Positions 22,510 through 35,866 are shown, numbered from the stretch's first letter. The stretch is 64,000 bases of DNA from Aurelia coerulea (GCA_039566865.1 CM076956.1:14147511-14211510), one strand, 5' to 3'. Translations and numbers: made by a program. The notes: generated by a model not told the origin, from the letters alone.

Positions 22510-23733
22510 TACATTTAAATTGTTTGCACTACTGGATGTATTGATCTTTGGTATAGCATATAGCATTGATTTTTATGGATTCAAAAGTCTTGCATCTGTT
22601 GTGTGTAAATTCACCTTCAGGCCTAGTTCAAGAGGGTACGCTTTCCTATCGTTCCACTTTCCAACCACTTCCTGGAGCAAAATATGAGAGCGTTCACACG
22701 GGAACGGTAAGATATCGAACCACTTGCACTTTTCAGTACAATTTTTGGAACGATACTGAACCGAACGGTACGATAAAGTTTTTGTGCGAATGAGGCTTAT
22801 GCTGGAAAGATACGATATTGTTCTAAAATTGGACCTGTTGTGGAACACTTTTGCTTTAACACGAACAGAACGAAACGATATCGTACGATTCCACTTTTAA
22901 TTCACTTTTTTGCACTCCAATTCTGGAACCGATAAGGAATTTTTTGAAGCTTTTCCATGTGAATCCAACCCTCTTCCGTACCACTGTTTGGAATCCAGTC
23001 AAACAATAGAATGATATCGTATCGTTCCATGGAAGAAACATCAAATTGTGTCAACTAACAATGCCATTAGTAGAATAAACAATATCAGGAGACTTATAAT
23101 GCATCATATCAGTTATTCAATTCATCCTTCCACAAAAGTCGACCATTTGAGGAACTTCCACTGATATAATAGAATTCAGTCAAATATCGTTCCCGCAATA
23201 GGAAAGGCAATCGCATGACGCATCCAGATTTTTACTGTTAGTGACAACATTTCACTGTACTCTAACAGCACTGTTCTGTGCAATGACCAAACAACCTAAT
23301 GAAAAAACATTAGATTCTCTGAAAGCTAGCGATAGTTCACACTTCGTCATTACTGTCTTTAGGATTTATACCATGTTATAAAAAGGTATATGTAAAGTCA
23401 CTACAAAGTGACCTGATGGGATCAAACCAGCCCTCGTTAATGTACACGAGCACCACTTCCAGGCACCATCACTACACCTTAATTGTTGGCACTTTTACTG
23501 TAGTCAGAGTGGTTTGATTGCGCGCACATTTTGTTGAGCCATTTGCTGGCAGGCATATAACATTTTAATGGTGCCTGTAGACGGGAGCAGGGATCAGGGA
23601 AATCTTCGATACTGGTAGTTCAACCACTTTTTAAAAATTTTTCAACAACAGAGCTGTTTCCGGGCCACGCGTTCAGTCAAAGCAAATAGTAAATACCTGA
23701 GAAAAGTCATCAAAAAATGTGAATTTTTCTTTT
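22510..23733. other. Convergent intergenic region between GST and HSDL2
   Basis: This holds the two 3' ends. The part 22640-23040 is rich in variants of ACGATATCGTACG and GGAACGATAC, suggesting an old repeat, but I could not define its ends. No coding feature was recognised. Confidence 0.5.
23074..23079 (+). terminator. Candidate poly(A) signal of the GST gene
   Basis: AATAAA lies 565 bp after the GST stop codon and before the convergent HSDL2 3' end. The use of this site is a guess; no other AATAAA is closer. Confidence 0.35.
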
Positions 23734-26700
23734 TTATAGTTTCGATTTCATTTGTTTCATAAGTTTTTCAAGCTTCATAGCCATCATCATATCACCCTTG
23801 ATCTTCAATTTACCTCCCATGAATGCTTGTGCTGGATTCAATTCCCCTTTGAACATTTTTGAGAAGTCTTCACTCGTCAGTTCCATCGTTACATTTGAGC
23901 CTTCTGGCGCTGTTCCTGATCCAGTTGATCCTAGAAACAGAAAGAAAAGGCGGTAAATCATCACTATATTTTCTACTACTAAACGCAAACCGTGTTTCAA
24001 CTTGGTTTAACTGCTTTCAGGGGCGGGAATGCTCTTTTTAATAGTCCGTCAAAGAAACTAAGAAATTAAACCTACTGTGCCTCTCATGGCATAGACATTA
24101 GGTCATCGAAGTTCCCACCATGAAAGGCACTTGCAATTCAAAAATTACAAAATGCTGAAATGCACCATAAGACAATAAGATTACAAATAAATAAGGGTTC
24201 CAATAAAATTACAACAAAAAGGGCACTTGCAATATGGTGGACATGTATAGGAATGGGGGACAGTGCTCCAATGCATGTCCTAAAAAAGGTTTTTCCGTCC
24301 CCACTTCCGCAAATGTTTGTCCTCAAAATCAGATGCTTTGGAGGGCCTTTGCAAGCAGTTAATTCTACATCGCGAGAATGGACAATTCATTGCTGACATC
24401 GTTTGAAGACCAGTTGTATTTATTTGAAATGTTTGCTCGACAATGCTGTCCTCGGATTGATATGTTTTTAGTCCAGACTTTCGTCAGGAATTTGCTGGAC
24501 AAGGCAGGCTTATATGTGTGGCAATCTCTGTCAGTTCATCTTCATTGAAATAATGGCTTATTATTCGCATAATCCTGGACAAAACTAAAAAGGGGGGCAG
24601 GGCAGAAATGATTTATCTACGTTCTTTTCGTGAAAAGGTAGGACTGCTTTTGCAGTTTGTCCAGAGTATTTTGAGGACAATTCTCTAGAAGATGCAGATA
24701 AATGGTGTAGCCTTGTGCTTGAAAACAGTCTTTTCTGGAATATTTGGAAAGATGTACCGGTGACCATAATGACTGGGTGACCATAGGTGTCTATTGAAAC
24801 GGAAATGGAACTGGTTCAAACTGAGAGTCAGATGTTTGAGGCAAATCAGTGCCGAATTAACATTAAAGTTTATTAGATTTAGAAATCTTTCCTCGCTGCA
24901 AATACCTGTCCCAAAACCAGTCTTTTTTGGCCAGCAGATCTCACTAATTCTCTAGCAACTGGTTAGGCTAAAGGCAATCTGTCACGCATCTGATTGGCTG
25001 CAATAATGTCGGAGAACACAACGGAAGTCTTCACTTAAAACAAAGAAGGCTGATCGTTCGTTCTTTCTACGGTCATGTAAAGTCAGAAGGATCACCAGCC
25101 ATTCAATTCTCCTAGATTCTTTGTATTGTCCTTATCACCCAATCAGATGTGTGACAGACTACCTTTAATTTTTCTCATAGATATACGTAGGACCATTAAG
25201 TAACAGCACATGCCGACCCTTGCTCTTTTAAAGAGGCCCCGTCTCCAAATTATAAAGCAATCTGTAAACACCATTGTTTCGGGCTTATGTCCATTGTTTT
25301 CTGCAGTTTTTTTGGCTGGCTTCACTCAAGCCACCAAAAAGTAACCGTCAAAAATCTACTTATATCCAAGCTATCACAAGAGACATGAATGTTTCGTTTG
25401 TTTCTTAGGGAAGTGCAAAGATTTATCTTCAAAATTAGGCTTTCATTTTGAAAAAAGATGAGACGTCTGTGTGACATTGTCTTTCAAAATTACATAGTCA
25501 CAATTTCGAGAAAATTTGGAGACAGCCCTATAATTAAAGATCTCCCATTTCATAATGCAATGAGGCATTGAGCATGCCGGAAAGCAAAATAGTTGTAATG
25601 TATAGTGAACTACCTGCACCATTTTTGAGATCCAAATACCAATCACCAGCTTCCGCCCCACTTAAAGTGAATTGAAAGACACCGTTTACACTCTTGACAA
25701 GATCATCATCAATCAGACCACGAATCTTTTCGAATACATGAGGAACTTCTCCAGCCCCTGATGAAGCAGCGCTTTCTGATTTGGTTTTGTTTGCTTTCAT
25801 TTGTCGCATCAAGTCATCTTTCTTTTGCCAATCCTCGTCACCATCCAGGAAAAAATCGGGAAGTAATTCTGCGTCTGTAGAATTTAGGGATAAGATACTA
25901 TCACAAGAAGCTGTGGCAGCATGATAAACAATTCAACGGAGAAGAATTAATGTGATAAAAATTTGGTAATTGCTTTCAGATTAGCCAAACCTAGACTGAT
26001 TATATGTTCAACAAAAATATGTCAGTAATATAATGAATAAATGATTTAAGTACCAAAAACGAGTATATGCTCAAAACGTCGTGTTTTAAACATCTAAGCT
26101 ATTTTGGTACTTAAATCATTTATTCATTATATTACTGATTATATGTTCGTAGGTTATGGTTATTGATAGACTGATGGACGCTATAACTACGACTCATTGC
26201 CATACACTTCCAGAAACGGACATGGCCTAAATCACCTGCTATTTTTTCCCAAAACCACCGACCCTAAAACGCCGCAAAAAGTGGTTTTCCTGAAGTGCTA
26301 CACTGCAAAACAAGCTATCAGTACTTAGATGAATGTTTCTTCTAGCTATTAATGCAAAAAACTCCTACCTACAAGTGGTATTTTGGTTGTTTTTTGTGGA
26401 GTAAATGCACACTTTCTTTACAAGAAAGATTGATCGGCCTCTATTAGCAAAAGTACCTTTATAATGTATATAGGACCTTCGTAATTTATGGAGCAAAAAT
26501 ATTACAATTATAATTTTACCCAATAATTGATTCATACTTTAAAAGGAACTGTGGCTTCTATGGTCTGCAGTACACTTAAATGCATCCATTAGAGTGGTAA
26601 TGCAGGAATTACAACATATTTGGCCTGGCAAAGTTTCGGCCACGATCAAATTTTTGGCAACTTATTGGAAGACAGCTTATCAGTTAAAGACTGTCATCTT

Positions 26701-29700
26701 AAAGGTAATAGACACGGGAATATACATCCATCTGTAAAAAGAACAAAAGAAAACCCACGCACTCACTGTCCCCTAAGTAGACACATGGCCTAAATCACCT
26801 GGTATTTTTTCTCAAAACCACCGACCCTAAAACGCCGCAAAAAGTGGTTTTCCCGAAGTGCTACACTGCAAAGCAAAAAATTCCTACCTACAAGCGATAG
26901 TCTGCTCGTTTAGGGACGCAAAAGATCTCCTAATTTCGTTCGCTACTTCGAGATTTTGATCGTTACCGCCGTTCAATCGAACGCGTGTATTGTTTGACTT
27001 TGGTGGGAAATTTGAATGGAAGAAGAATCAGCTAATCCGATCACGTTACAGTATTTTAAGTCTTGCAATTTTTTTGGCGATTTGGCCGTATTTTCAGTTA
27101 GTTTGATTATCAGTCCCACTTGAAGCGTAGTGCCATCATCCAATTCAATGAACGAAGCGGAAATTGGGAGTGAAGTAGTTAGTCTATCTCCTAAGCTCTT
27201 GCACGTGTCAATTTGACCCATTTCAATCGTTTTTTTACTCGTGCCCAACCCCTTCTTCATGAATACATCTTTTAACACTGCCGATTACCTTTAATGCATG
27301 CCAGTAACAATTACATAAATAGTTGAGGAGAGATTGGCTCACTTACTTGGATCATGTGCATAGACATCAAAATCTGTCACTCCAACTTCCTTCAACACAT
27401 CATCATCAATCAGGAATTCTCCAGTTCTTGATTTACTGTCACGTGATAATATGGCATAAGCAGCATCTGCCATGATTTCTGGTGTTCTGCATTGTGCCAG
27501 TGTTTCTGTGCCTCCTAACATCTCCATGGCTGCAGTTGCTACAGCTAAAGAACAATATACAGCAGTATGTTAGAAGAAAGAGTAACAAACCTATTCTAAC
27601 AAAGTCTGGATCGAGCAATCTTTTCAAACAGTTTTACTCGAAAGTTTGACTGAGCGCAGCTTTACAATAATAATAATATTAAAAACAAACCTGTTCTTGG
27701 CCACAAAGCATTTACTGCTATTCCCTCAGCTTTGAATTCTTCTGACATACCCAGAACACACATTGACATTCCATACTTGGCCATGGTGTAAGCTAGCAGG
27801 CAATAGCAAGGAAATTTAGTTTATGGAAAGGTTTTGCAAAGAATGGAAGAATTATCGAAGAGCAAAGCTATCGATTAGTACGCTATCCTCATTTCAGGGC
27901 ATCTTCTGTGGCTTACTTTATTTTCATTTGCAGCTTGACTAATGAGCTGTAAAAATCTCTTTGATTGGAATCATTAACTGCTTTTGCACCTTCCACATCA
28001 ATCAAAAACAATGCAGTTGACTGCTTTAGCAAAAGAGTACTTACCAACATGTGATTTGAACCACATTGGATTCAAATTCAGTGGTGGTGATATATTGAGT
28101 ATGTGAGGATTCTTTCCTTTCTTCAAGTAGGGCAGACACGCTTGAGAACTAAAACAAGGAATTGTCACAATAAAGTATACGTATACAGTATAATTGTATT
28201 TCGAACAGCTTGTTTTGTACGATGTTTCGGGTTTAAAGGGTTTATGCAAGGTTAAAAAATTGCATTCGCAAAGAGCAAAGCAATCTAAAATTAGCCTATT
28301 CAAATCGGTGTCCCACACATTTGCTGTGAACAGTTGATAGCTGAATGCCGTGTCTGAGTGTTTTCTGTATTCTACTTATAGAGAAGCCTATATAACTATT
28401 GCACACTACCTTTAAAGAGCTTGATGATGGGTTTAAGCCTAAAACGTCGTATACAACAAAAGACATTTCGAAGCACAATCATTTATAAGTTAATTGTTTG
28501 TTTTAATCCTTATAAGTTGCTGTATAAAGTCGTTAGTTGAATCTAATGGAACTACTGTAAGAACCAGGTATAATGAAAATATATTTTCAAACGATTGAAT
28601 TTTTCCATAAAATCAACTGCATAAAAAATCCACTGTCCATAGCTAGTGCTCCGTCTGAATTGTGAAACGACCAGAAGTATTCAACTCGTTAAATGTAAAG
28701 TATATACCGGGTGAGTCAGAACATATGTAGGATGTTTGACAGACTCTAACGTTGCTTGTAGCTACCTGATCGTCGAGAGCTAATTTGTCCATGCAGCCAA
28801 TAGTCTACCTTAGATCTTGAAACTTTTCCCATTGAAATGGGTCACTTAATGCATTATTCAAACAAGATTTTCTGCGTAAAACCTTGTATGGGAGTCTTGC
28901 AAACTGATGAAATCTTTAACCAAGCCCCTTAAGCATTTTACAGTAGCTTTGCCAAAGTTACTGTACACATGGTATCATTAGAGGAGAATGAAATAGTTAG
29001 GAAACAGTGCTTTCTCCCCTGGGATGCCTTTTCATAACTTGGTCCCTGCTCAGATTGTCTTGTGAAGAGATCTTTTCGAATCACAACGGGGCTCCCTGCT
29101 CGTTGACAACACTGTTTCCTAACTATTTCGTTCTCTCACGGTAATATCACATGTACCTGTAACTTTGGCAAGGCTAAATTGCTGAAGGGTATTGGCTAAA
29201 GATTGCATCACCTTTCAAGATTCCCATATGCGGCCTTACAAAGGAAATAGTTCTTAACTAAAATGCATCAAGTGACTTATGCCAATCGGAAAGGTCTATG
29301 ATAAACTGTAAGTTGGACTAATGGCTGCATGGAAAAATGTTTGTTTACGACGACCGGGTTGCTACAAGCGACGTTACGGTCCCTAAATACCCCACAATTT
29401 TCTGATTCACCCGGTATATGATATATAAATGAACATATCTAAAAAGCACTTACCAGAGATATGTACCTCTACCATTCACGCTGTTCATGAGATCAAACCT
29501 GTGAAAAGATCAAAGCTGTTAAAAGATCAAAGCTGTTAAAATCAGTGCACACACACACATTATGTAATGAGTTATAAAGATTTTATTATGACATATGCAA
29601 TAATGGCAGTACATACAGTACTGTACAGTACAGTCGGTAAAGTAAAACTTTAGTAAAATTTAGTAAAACTGCTCTTTACAATTGCTCTTTGCTCATCTGA

Positions 29701-32700
29701 CAAATTCCGGCATATGTAAAATCAAACAGTTTCATTTTCAGCATTATTCAAACAGCAACCATTTGAAGTTCATTCTATAACCCAGTTACATAGAAGTAGG
29801 ATGCTTGAAACAACTACTTACTTTTTCATGGGTGTTGTAAGAGTTCCAGTCAAGCTGATAGCACTTGCATTGTTTACAAGTATATCAATCCCACCATATG
29901 TCTTTACAGCCTCTTCAACTGCTTTTAATACTGTACTTTCTTCTCTTATATCCACAATGCAGGGTAGACATCTTCCACCAGCTTCCTCAACTGGAAACAA
30001 AATTACGTGTTTGCATTAGAGTTGATGAATCTAAATGGATCTAAATCAATTTCCTTTAATGTTAATTTTATAATGTTGCGTAGCTCACATTTACAGAAAC
30101 TATGCAACGTAACAAATTAATGGGGGTTGATTCAGATTTCCGTAATAAAATTTGTCTAATCCAGCCGCCTTCGAATTTTGAATTTTGGGCTTAACATTAC
30201 CTACAGAGCTTCCCGAGAAAGATAAATAAGGCCAACTACCGTACATGAGCTTTATCCGCTAAATTACTGTAGTTGAGTTTTGAAAAAACATTCGAGCAGA
30301 AAGTTATCTGAGAATGTTGCCTGATAAATGAGAAACATTTTGATGTGTTGTTTCGCATGTTTGAATAAATACTGAATATGCAACGCAGGTGAAAAGAGAA
30401 CAGTTGCTGTTGATCTGTTTGAAAATAAGTTGTGTTCCTTGTCTTTATATTACACATGAATAAAATACTGCAGTACAGTACTAAAGAAGGCAGGGTTTCA
30501 AATCATAATCATTATCATGCACTATTAATGGCTGGTATCGAGGCACCGTATTTGATTGACCAAGAGCAAGGATGCAAGAAACAAACGAAATGGCTATCAT
30601 ATGAAATATAGGGAAGGAAACTTCATATGTAAGTCCTTTTAATTTCAGCAAGGGATTCTAAAGTAAGATCAGATCTTGATACTGTACATCATGGTTTAGA
30701 ATGTTGGAAGGCCCCCTCACCACGATTGTCTGGGCCTCCTGTAGTTTTTTGTCCTCAATATGGTTAAAATGATAATAAATGGAAATTTGGTTGACCTTGA
30801 CAAGGCTGCATAAAGAAAGCTGAACACTATTGGCATCAATGGGCCAACAGTACAATCTGATGTCATTCTGTTTTGGTTGTCAAGGTTGTGACATGTGAGC
30901 AAAATATCACACTGTTCAAGCACTTAAAAGGGACGCTCAAAATCCATGTTGTCACTGATATTGGAATTTGGCCATTACAGGGGGAGGAGCTTTATCAACA
31001 ATCCCTAACAATTTGTTCAGTCATATTTTGCAAACTTTCAACACTGAGGGGGTAGGCTCGCATAGGTACATACTGTATTTATATCAATCTTGATAAAACT
31101 CTTAGTGAGGTCGATAAATGCAAAAGTTTTGTATGACCATTAAGAGGGGGGGTATTAGCAACCAAATTCCATTATCCACAGGGACGCCGGAAGGGGCACA
31201 TTTTTAGGGGCGCAAAACTGAAAATCTGAGGGCAAAACAATAGGAAAATAACATATTTAGGCCATTTTCAAGAGGGCAGGAGGGGCGGTTGCCCCTCCCC
31301 CCGCACACCCCCTCTCCGGCGCTCCTGATTATCCATGACAACATGGATTTTTGGATGATCCCTTACTTTCTTTGGCTGCAGAGTAGATTGTTCCAGGTAG
31401 TTTAGGATGTGGTTCTGCTGTCTTTGCTGCAATGACAATGTTTGCACCATCTCTAGCTAATTTCACTGCAATTGCTTTCCCTATACCTCTGCTTGCTCCT
31501 GTTATGAATGCAGTCCTGCCAGCAAGCTTTCTGAAAAATAAACAAACAAATAAACTAGCTGGTGCACAAAATTATCCAACTATCTATAGAGAGGGGAGGG
31601 CTTTGGAGTTTCAGTGGTTGGGGGTTGAGCCAATTTAAGCTGTTCAGTTTTAGGATTTGTTCAAAATCTGTGTACTTAAACAGTGGCAACACAGCCCTAA
31701 AATACTAGATAAGGCAAATAAAAGAAGGGGATCTGGGGTGCAGCCCCCAAGAAATATCTTCAGGACCATGCTCTCTTTAAAGTTAGGAAAAGCCCTTATC
31801 ACTGCTAGGAACCAACCTTACTTTTCTATCAGACTATAAAGTCAAAGATAACTACCTAACACCTTCTTAGACATTTTCTCAGCAGAATTAGACAAATTGG
31901 ATGACTGACTTCCAAGGAGAACTGGGTGGGAGCCTGATTGGAAAGTTCGTATTTTAATTTTGTGCATGCAACACAGTGGGCCAAAATGGCGATTTTGCAG
32001 ACATTCATGGATATCTGCCAGGAAATAAATGTTACAGGAGCAGTTGGTAGCTCATTTTCAACGTATGAGAGGGATAAATCAAATGTATCACAAAAAAAAT
32101 TAAAAAATTTTCATATTTAGGGGGGCTGGAGCCCGATATTCTAATTTTAGACCCTGAGCTAAAAACCTCTTTTATACTCCTCGGTCTCAAGAAAATTAGC
32201 AATGGTGACTGATGGCTCTTTTCAACATATTCTGTTGGAACAATGAATAAAGTTGAATATTTCTCCACATTTAGGGGACCGGGACCTATATTTCAGTTTT
32301 AGGAATTCTAAACAAAAGTCTCCTTTCTGTTACATTTCAATATAAGCCTAAGCTATGTAGAAGGTTCTACTGAACATAATATTACCACAATATGACCCAG
32401 CGGATGCTCCTTGATTAAAATATTTTGTAGTATTCTGAAAAAATTAGCCCTGTCTCAATATCTTTTCTTGGGACACCCAAAATGTCCCAAAAAAGGCCTT
32501 TCCCCCTGTTTATTTGAATTTTCCGATGAGAAACAAAATGAAAGCTTCAAAAATAAACTTATCATGAGCTTCTCTTTCAGAAAATGTATTGGTGTCGATG
32601 TTTCTCCTCGTACTTTTGGAGATATTCTCCATTAAAGTCAAATTTTGCCCTCTGAATGAGACGACAAATTTGACAAAATGTCTGAAGAAAATTGTTGCTG

Positions 32701-35079
32701 TGCTAAAAGTAGACTTGAATAGACATTTTCATCTTGCTTTTCAATAAACAGTGACTATTTACATTCTGGTAATGCCGATGAAACAATCTGCAAGCCATTT
32801 TCCTAGCTGAGAAACATTTATCCACATTCTTTGCCACTAGAATGCTGGGTGTAAAAGTTTCAAAGATTTTGTCCAATTTACTCATATTCAACAATCTATA
32901 ACTCTGTCATAACACAAGATAAATGAAAACTTTAAAAAGCACACAAAAGCCCAATTATTCAGCATTTTAAAACTTCATACCAGTGATTTAGAGAATTTCA
33001 AAATTTTCGAATGTCTGCCTCTAACCCACTGTGTGCAAGTTGAGATGGACCCAGAGTGGTTTTGGGTATTATGGGACGTCGGGTATTTTTGGGACATTAT
33101 ATGAAGCTTTGGGGCATGGGGATGAGAAAGAAACTTGTTACTGTAAGTTCACTTGATGCAAGTCTTCGTACATCTCCTGATATTCTGATCAATGTTAGGC
33201 AGCTGTAGCATGTTGTGTACTCTCTTTATCGCTGATAATGAAGGACATCAGACGAAAGTGATTTTCCATTTTCTTGAGATATCTCAAACATTAACCAGTA
33301 TACAAACAATAGAAATAGCTTAGTTCCAAAAAAATACCCGACAGTGTTCCATAATACCCAACTCAACCCGGATTCATTTTTTTGTCATGTTTATTAAAGG
33401 CATTGAGTCATGGTAAATAGCGATTCGCCGCTGGGGTCTGTCTGCTTTCATGTGATCAGTCTGTTTTCATGTGATCAGAGATGAACTTCACAAATACGAC
33501 GCCACATCGGATCCTGCTGACTGTCCCGCCTGGCGTCTTGTGGCGCATGGCCTATGTTTCGCATTTTTAACTTGTTATTTAATTGAATCCCTTGGCCCTA
33601 ATCACATTGCTGTCCTTTTATTGAGATAATCCTGAAAATTTCCATGCGAGCGCTTTGTTTCATATTCCTAGCCTCACTTTATCAGTTGTCTTGTAACGCC
33701 ACGAGAGACGGTCATCAGATCCTTTTGTTTTCTTTGCTATGTGAAATTACACCTTGTTGACTTCAAAGGGAAACCTCGATAATAAAGCTTTAACCCTATC
33801 TGTACTGGGCGATTTTTTAGGTATTTTGTACTGGGGGGGGGGCGTTTTTCGCCCCCCCCCCCTCTTTTTCTCCAAAACTACAAAAGATATAACAATAAGA
33901 CTTACCCCTATTGTTCTTTAGACAATTGGCTATTCAAACATAACAATGAAAATTAATAAGTCACGTGATTCGTTGCTAGGCAACCGAAAAACTGACGAAA
34001 ATTGGCAAATTTATACCTTCTTAACCAGAATAATTCTTTTTAATCAACCACTCAACCGATTTTCTCCAAATTTGTTTCAAATAGTAGGAAACATGTCATA
34101 GTTCAAAAATACATACTTTGCAAAATTTTCTAGTTTCTATTTTTAGCACAATTAGCCTTTAATTAGCCTTTTGTTGCATGCATTTACTTTCATCACAGGT
34201 TTTTGCCAGTCCTGCCCTTTTATCTGGTAAATATAGACTCAAAATGAATCAAATTAATAAGATGAAGCAAATTAGACTAAAAAAATTTATATTTGACACT
34301 TCTTTATCAGGTAAATGACGTCATAAATGTGAATGACGTCATAGATATTAAATTTTGCTGACATCAGCAAATCTGAAAAAATTATATATCAAATGAAAGT
34401 ACTCATCAAATGCAATTGAATGGTGCATGTTTGAGATCGATCAAGCAAACAACATGAAAACCATGGACATTTGGAGCTTTTTTTTTGACTACTCTCCAAA
34501 TATGGTATTACTGTGGTCACATGATCAGAGATAGAACAATGAAACGTTAAAAATTTAATTGCCTATGAAATTTGAGTAAAAGTCACCAAAACTGGTGGTT
34601 ATATCTCTTGTCGTTTTAGCGTAACGCAGCAAAGTCTGGTAAGGGGGGGAGGCGAAAAACGCCCCCCCCCCAGTACGAATAGGGTTAAGAACATATTCAG
34701 GTGAGAATATCATGTGTGCATTTTGAATTACAGCCAATCAGATTGGGTATTCCCGGTCTATTTACCATGACTCAATGCCTTTAACAACCAACGTTTCAGA
34801 ATCAGAGCATGCTTATGAAACATTAGAGCATGCTTAGGCCCAATTGCTAATACCAAGTGTGGCCAAATGTGTCATGAATTATGCCAACAATTAATCTTTT
34901 TTCTTAAGTGTTCCATAATACCCGAAACTACTCTATTCCTACACCTACTTGGCACATACTATCCCTCCATGTATATGGATCTTGTGTGATTCTGTACTGT
35001 GCGCCCGGCCCTTGCTATATTATCATCAAACAGCTAATAAGCTACAAGAAACACTGTCTTACCCAGTATTCATAGCCAT
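23734..35079 (-). CDS. HSDL2: Hydroxysteroid dehydrogenase-like protein 2, SDR + SCP2 (9 exons, 418 aa, complete)
   Basis: Exons on the minus strand: 35079-35063, 31530-31367, 29990-29822, 29498-29454, 28148-28045, 27792-27691, 27544-27347, 25874-25614 and 23930-23734. They sum to 1257 nt, 418 residues, the same length I recall for human HSDL2. The SDR domain shows TGASRGIG (16-23), NNAS, Ser152 in [10 protein letters not shown] and YTMAK (Tyr168, Lys172). The C-terminal SCP2 domain (about 310-418) ends [20 protein letters not shown]. The last three residues are SKL, a canonical PTS1 signal, so it should be peroxisomal. The role is NAD(P)-dependent oxidoreduction of a lipid; the exact substrate is unsettled for the family. 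Start at 35079 chosen because ATGGCTATGAAT follows an in-frame TAG and has good context. Confidence 0.96.
25995..26148. repeat. Perfect 36-bp inverted repeat within 15-bp direct repeats
   Basis: CAGTAATATAATGAATAAAT... at 26023-26058 is exactly complementary to 26102-26137, with a 43-bp loop. ACTGATTATATGTTC occurs at 25995-26009 and again at 26134-26148. It lies in HSDL2 intron 7, between exons 7 and 8. The perfect arms imply recent origin or an element end. Confidence 0.8.
26221..26872. repeat. 89-bp direct repeat
   Basis: 26221-26309 and 26784-26872 match over 89 bp with few differences, sharing ACCACCGACCCTAAAACGCC and GAAGTGCTACACTGC. A shared CCTACCTACAAG follows both, with about 50 bp more in the first copy. 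It lies in HSDL2 intron 7, between exons 7 and 8. Confidence 0.8.
28707..29414. mobile_element. TA-flanked foldback element, CCGGGTGA ends
   Basis: TA at 28705-28706 and 29415-29416 flank CCGGGTGAGTCAGAA and TTCTGATTCACCCGG. Arms pair further inside (AAATAGTTAGGAAACAGTG near 28992 with CACTGTTTCCTAACTATTT near 29109). Non-coding. It ends 39 bp before HSDL2 exon 4. Confidence 0.82.
31179..31327. mobile_element. hAT-like MITE, 149 bp
   Basis: Ends CAGGGACGCCGGAAGGGGC and CCCCCTCTCCGGCGCTCCTG are imperfect inverted repeats flanked by the exact 8-bp duplication ATTATCCA (31171-31178 and 31328-31335). It stops 39 bp from HSDL2 exon 2, just inside intron 2. Confidence 0.85.
33398..34780. mobile_element. 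Outer TTAA element with 23-bp perfect ends
   Basis: TTAA at 33394-33397 and 34781-34784 flank AGGCATTGAGTCATGGTAAA(TAG) and its exact complement. The interior contains the independent element at 33794-34684. No transposase frame. It lies in HSDL2 intron 1, so it is piggyBac-like by target choice. Confidence 0.82.
33794..34684. mobile_element. Inner piggyBac-like element with CCCTAT ends
   Basis: TTAA at 33790-33793 and 34685-34688 flank CCCTATCTGTACTGGG and CCCCAGTACGAATAGGG. G/C homopolymers with GGCGTTTTTCGCC occur just inside both ends. CCCT termini plus TTAA are the classic piggyBac signature. The 891-bp element carries no coding frame. Confidence 0.85.
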
Positions 35080-35866
35080 GTTCGTCAGTTGGAGCTATTT
35101 CCTTCTTCGGCAGAGAGGAGAGGCGCAAATCTCAGGAAGCAGAGGTCCTTTGAAGCTCTTTGATTGAGGCCAAATATACACCTGGACTTTGACCGTCATC
35201 AACCTTATTTCGAAATTTCTAATCGCAAAAATTTTATCGAAAATTCATGTAGCAGGATTTTTAGGAGGATTAGCTTTCATTGAACGATTTCGACTCATTT
35301 ATGTATAGAAAATGCTTTAAGCTATCTAATTTTACCTTATTCAATAATATCTGATAGATATTGAAGGATAAAGTTGCCATTTTATTTCTGCGACGCAAAA
35401 TATGCAAACACATGTGTTCCAAAAATTTCGAAAATGCCCTTTGCTCACATGGATGTGAAAGAGAGGCAATAAGGTAATTCTTCAAGTTAAGGTGGTAGCA
35501 GTAAAAAATAAATAGATTTGCGCTGAGTTCGGGACTGAATGATTGAGGAGTTGAAGTCTCTCAGTTAATATCGGGATCCTCAAGCACAAATGCAAGGATT
35601 TGCAATCAGATAATAATAATTCTCTATGCTGTAAGGTATGTTTTCATTCTATTATGTGGAAAACGTCAGTGCTACGTTTTTATGTGTTGTCAATGGTTAT
35701 GAAATTTGTGATTGGCCTAGCCTGCCTACCTACATACATAGTATAGGGCTATAGCATACCAAATCCTGATATCAACAATCAAAGTTTCTCAAAGTCTTTA
35801 AGACAATAAACAGATTCTTGATTAAAGATTTCTTGTGCTAATTCTTTGCAGAGATTGTAAGCAGAA
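35080..35866. promoter_or_regulatory. Shared upstream region of head-to-head HSDL2 and TRAPPC5
   Basis: 787 bp separate the HSDL2 ATG (minus) and the TRAPPC5 ATG (plus). No TATA box was identified for either gene. A 71-codon frame at 35270-35485 (minus) has no recognisable motif. Promoter function is inferred from position. Confidence 0.5.

Noticed and set aside
24015..24030. CAGGGGCGGGAAT as another hAT terminus
   Set aside because: No matching inverted end or 8-bp duplication was found nearby.
33837..33865. G/C homopolymers as a regulatory quadruplex
   Set aside because: They are part of the terminal region of the piggyBac-like element and recur at its other end, so transposon structure explains them.
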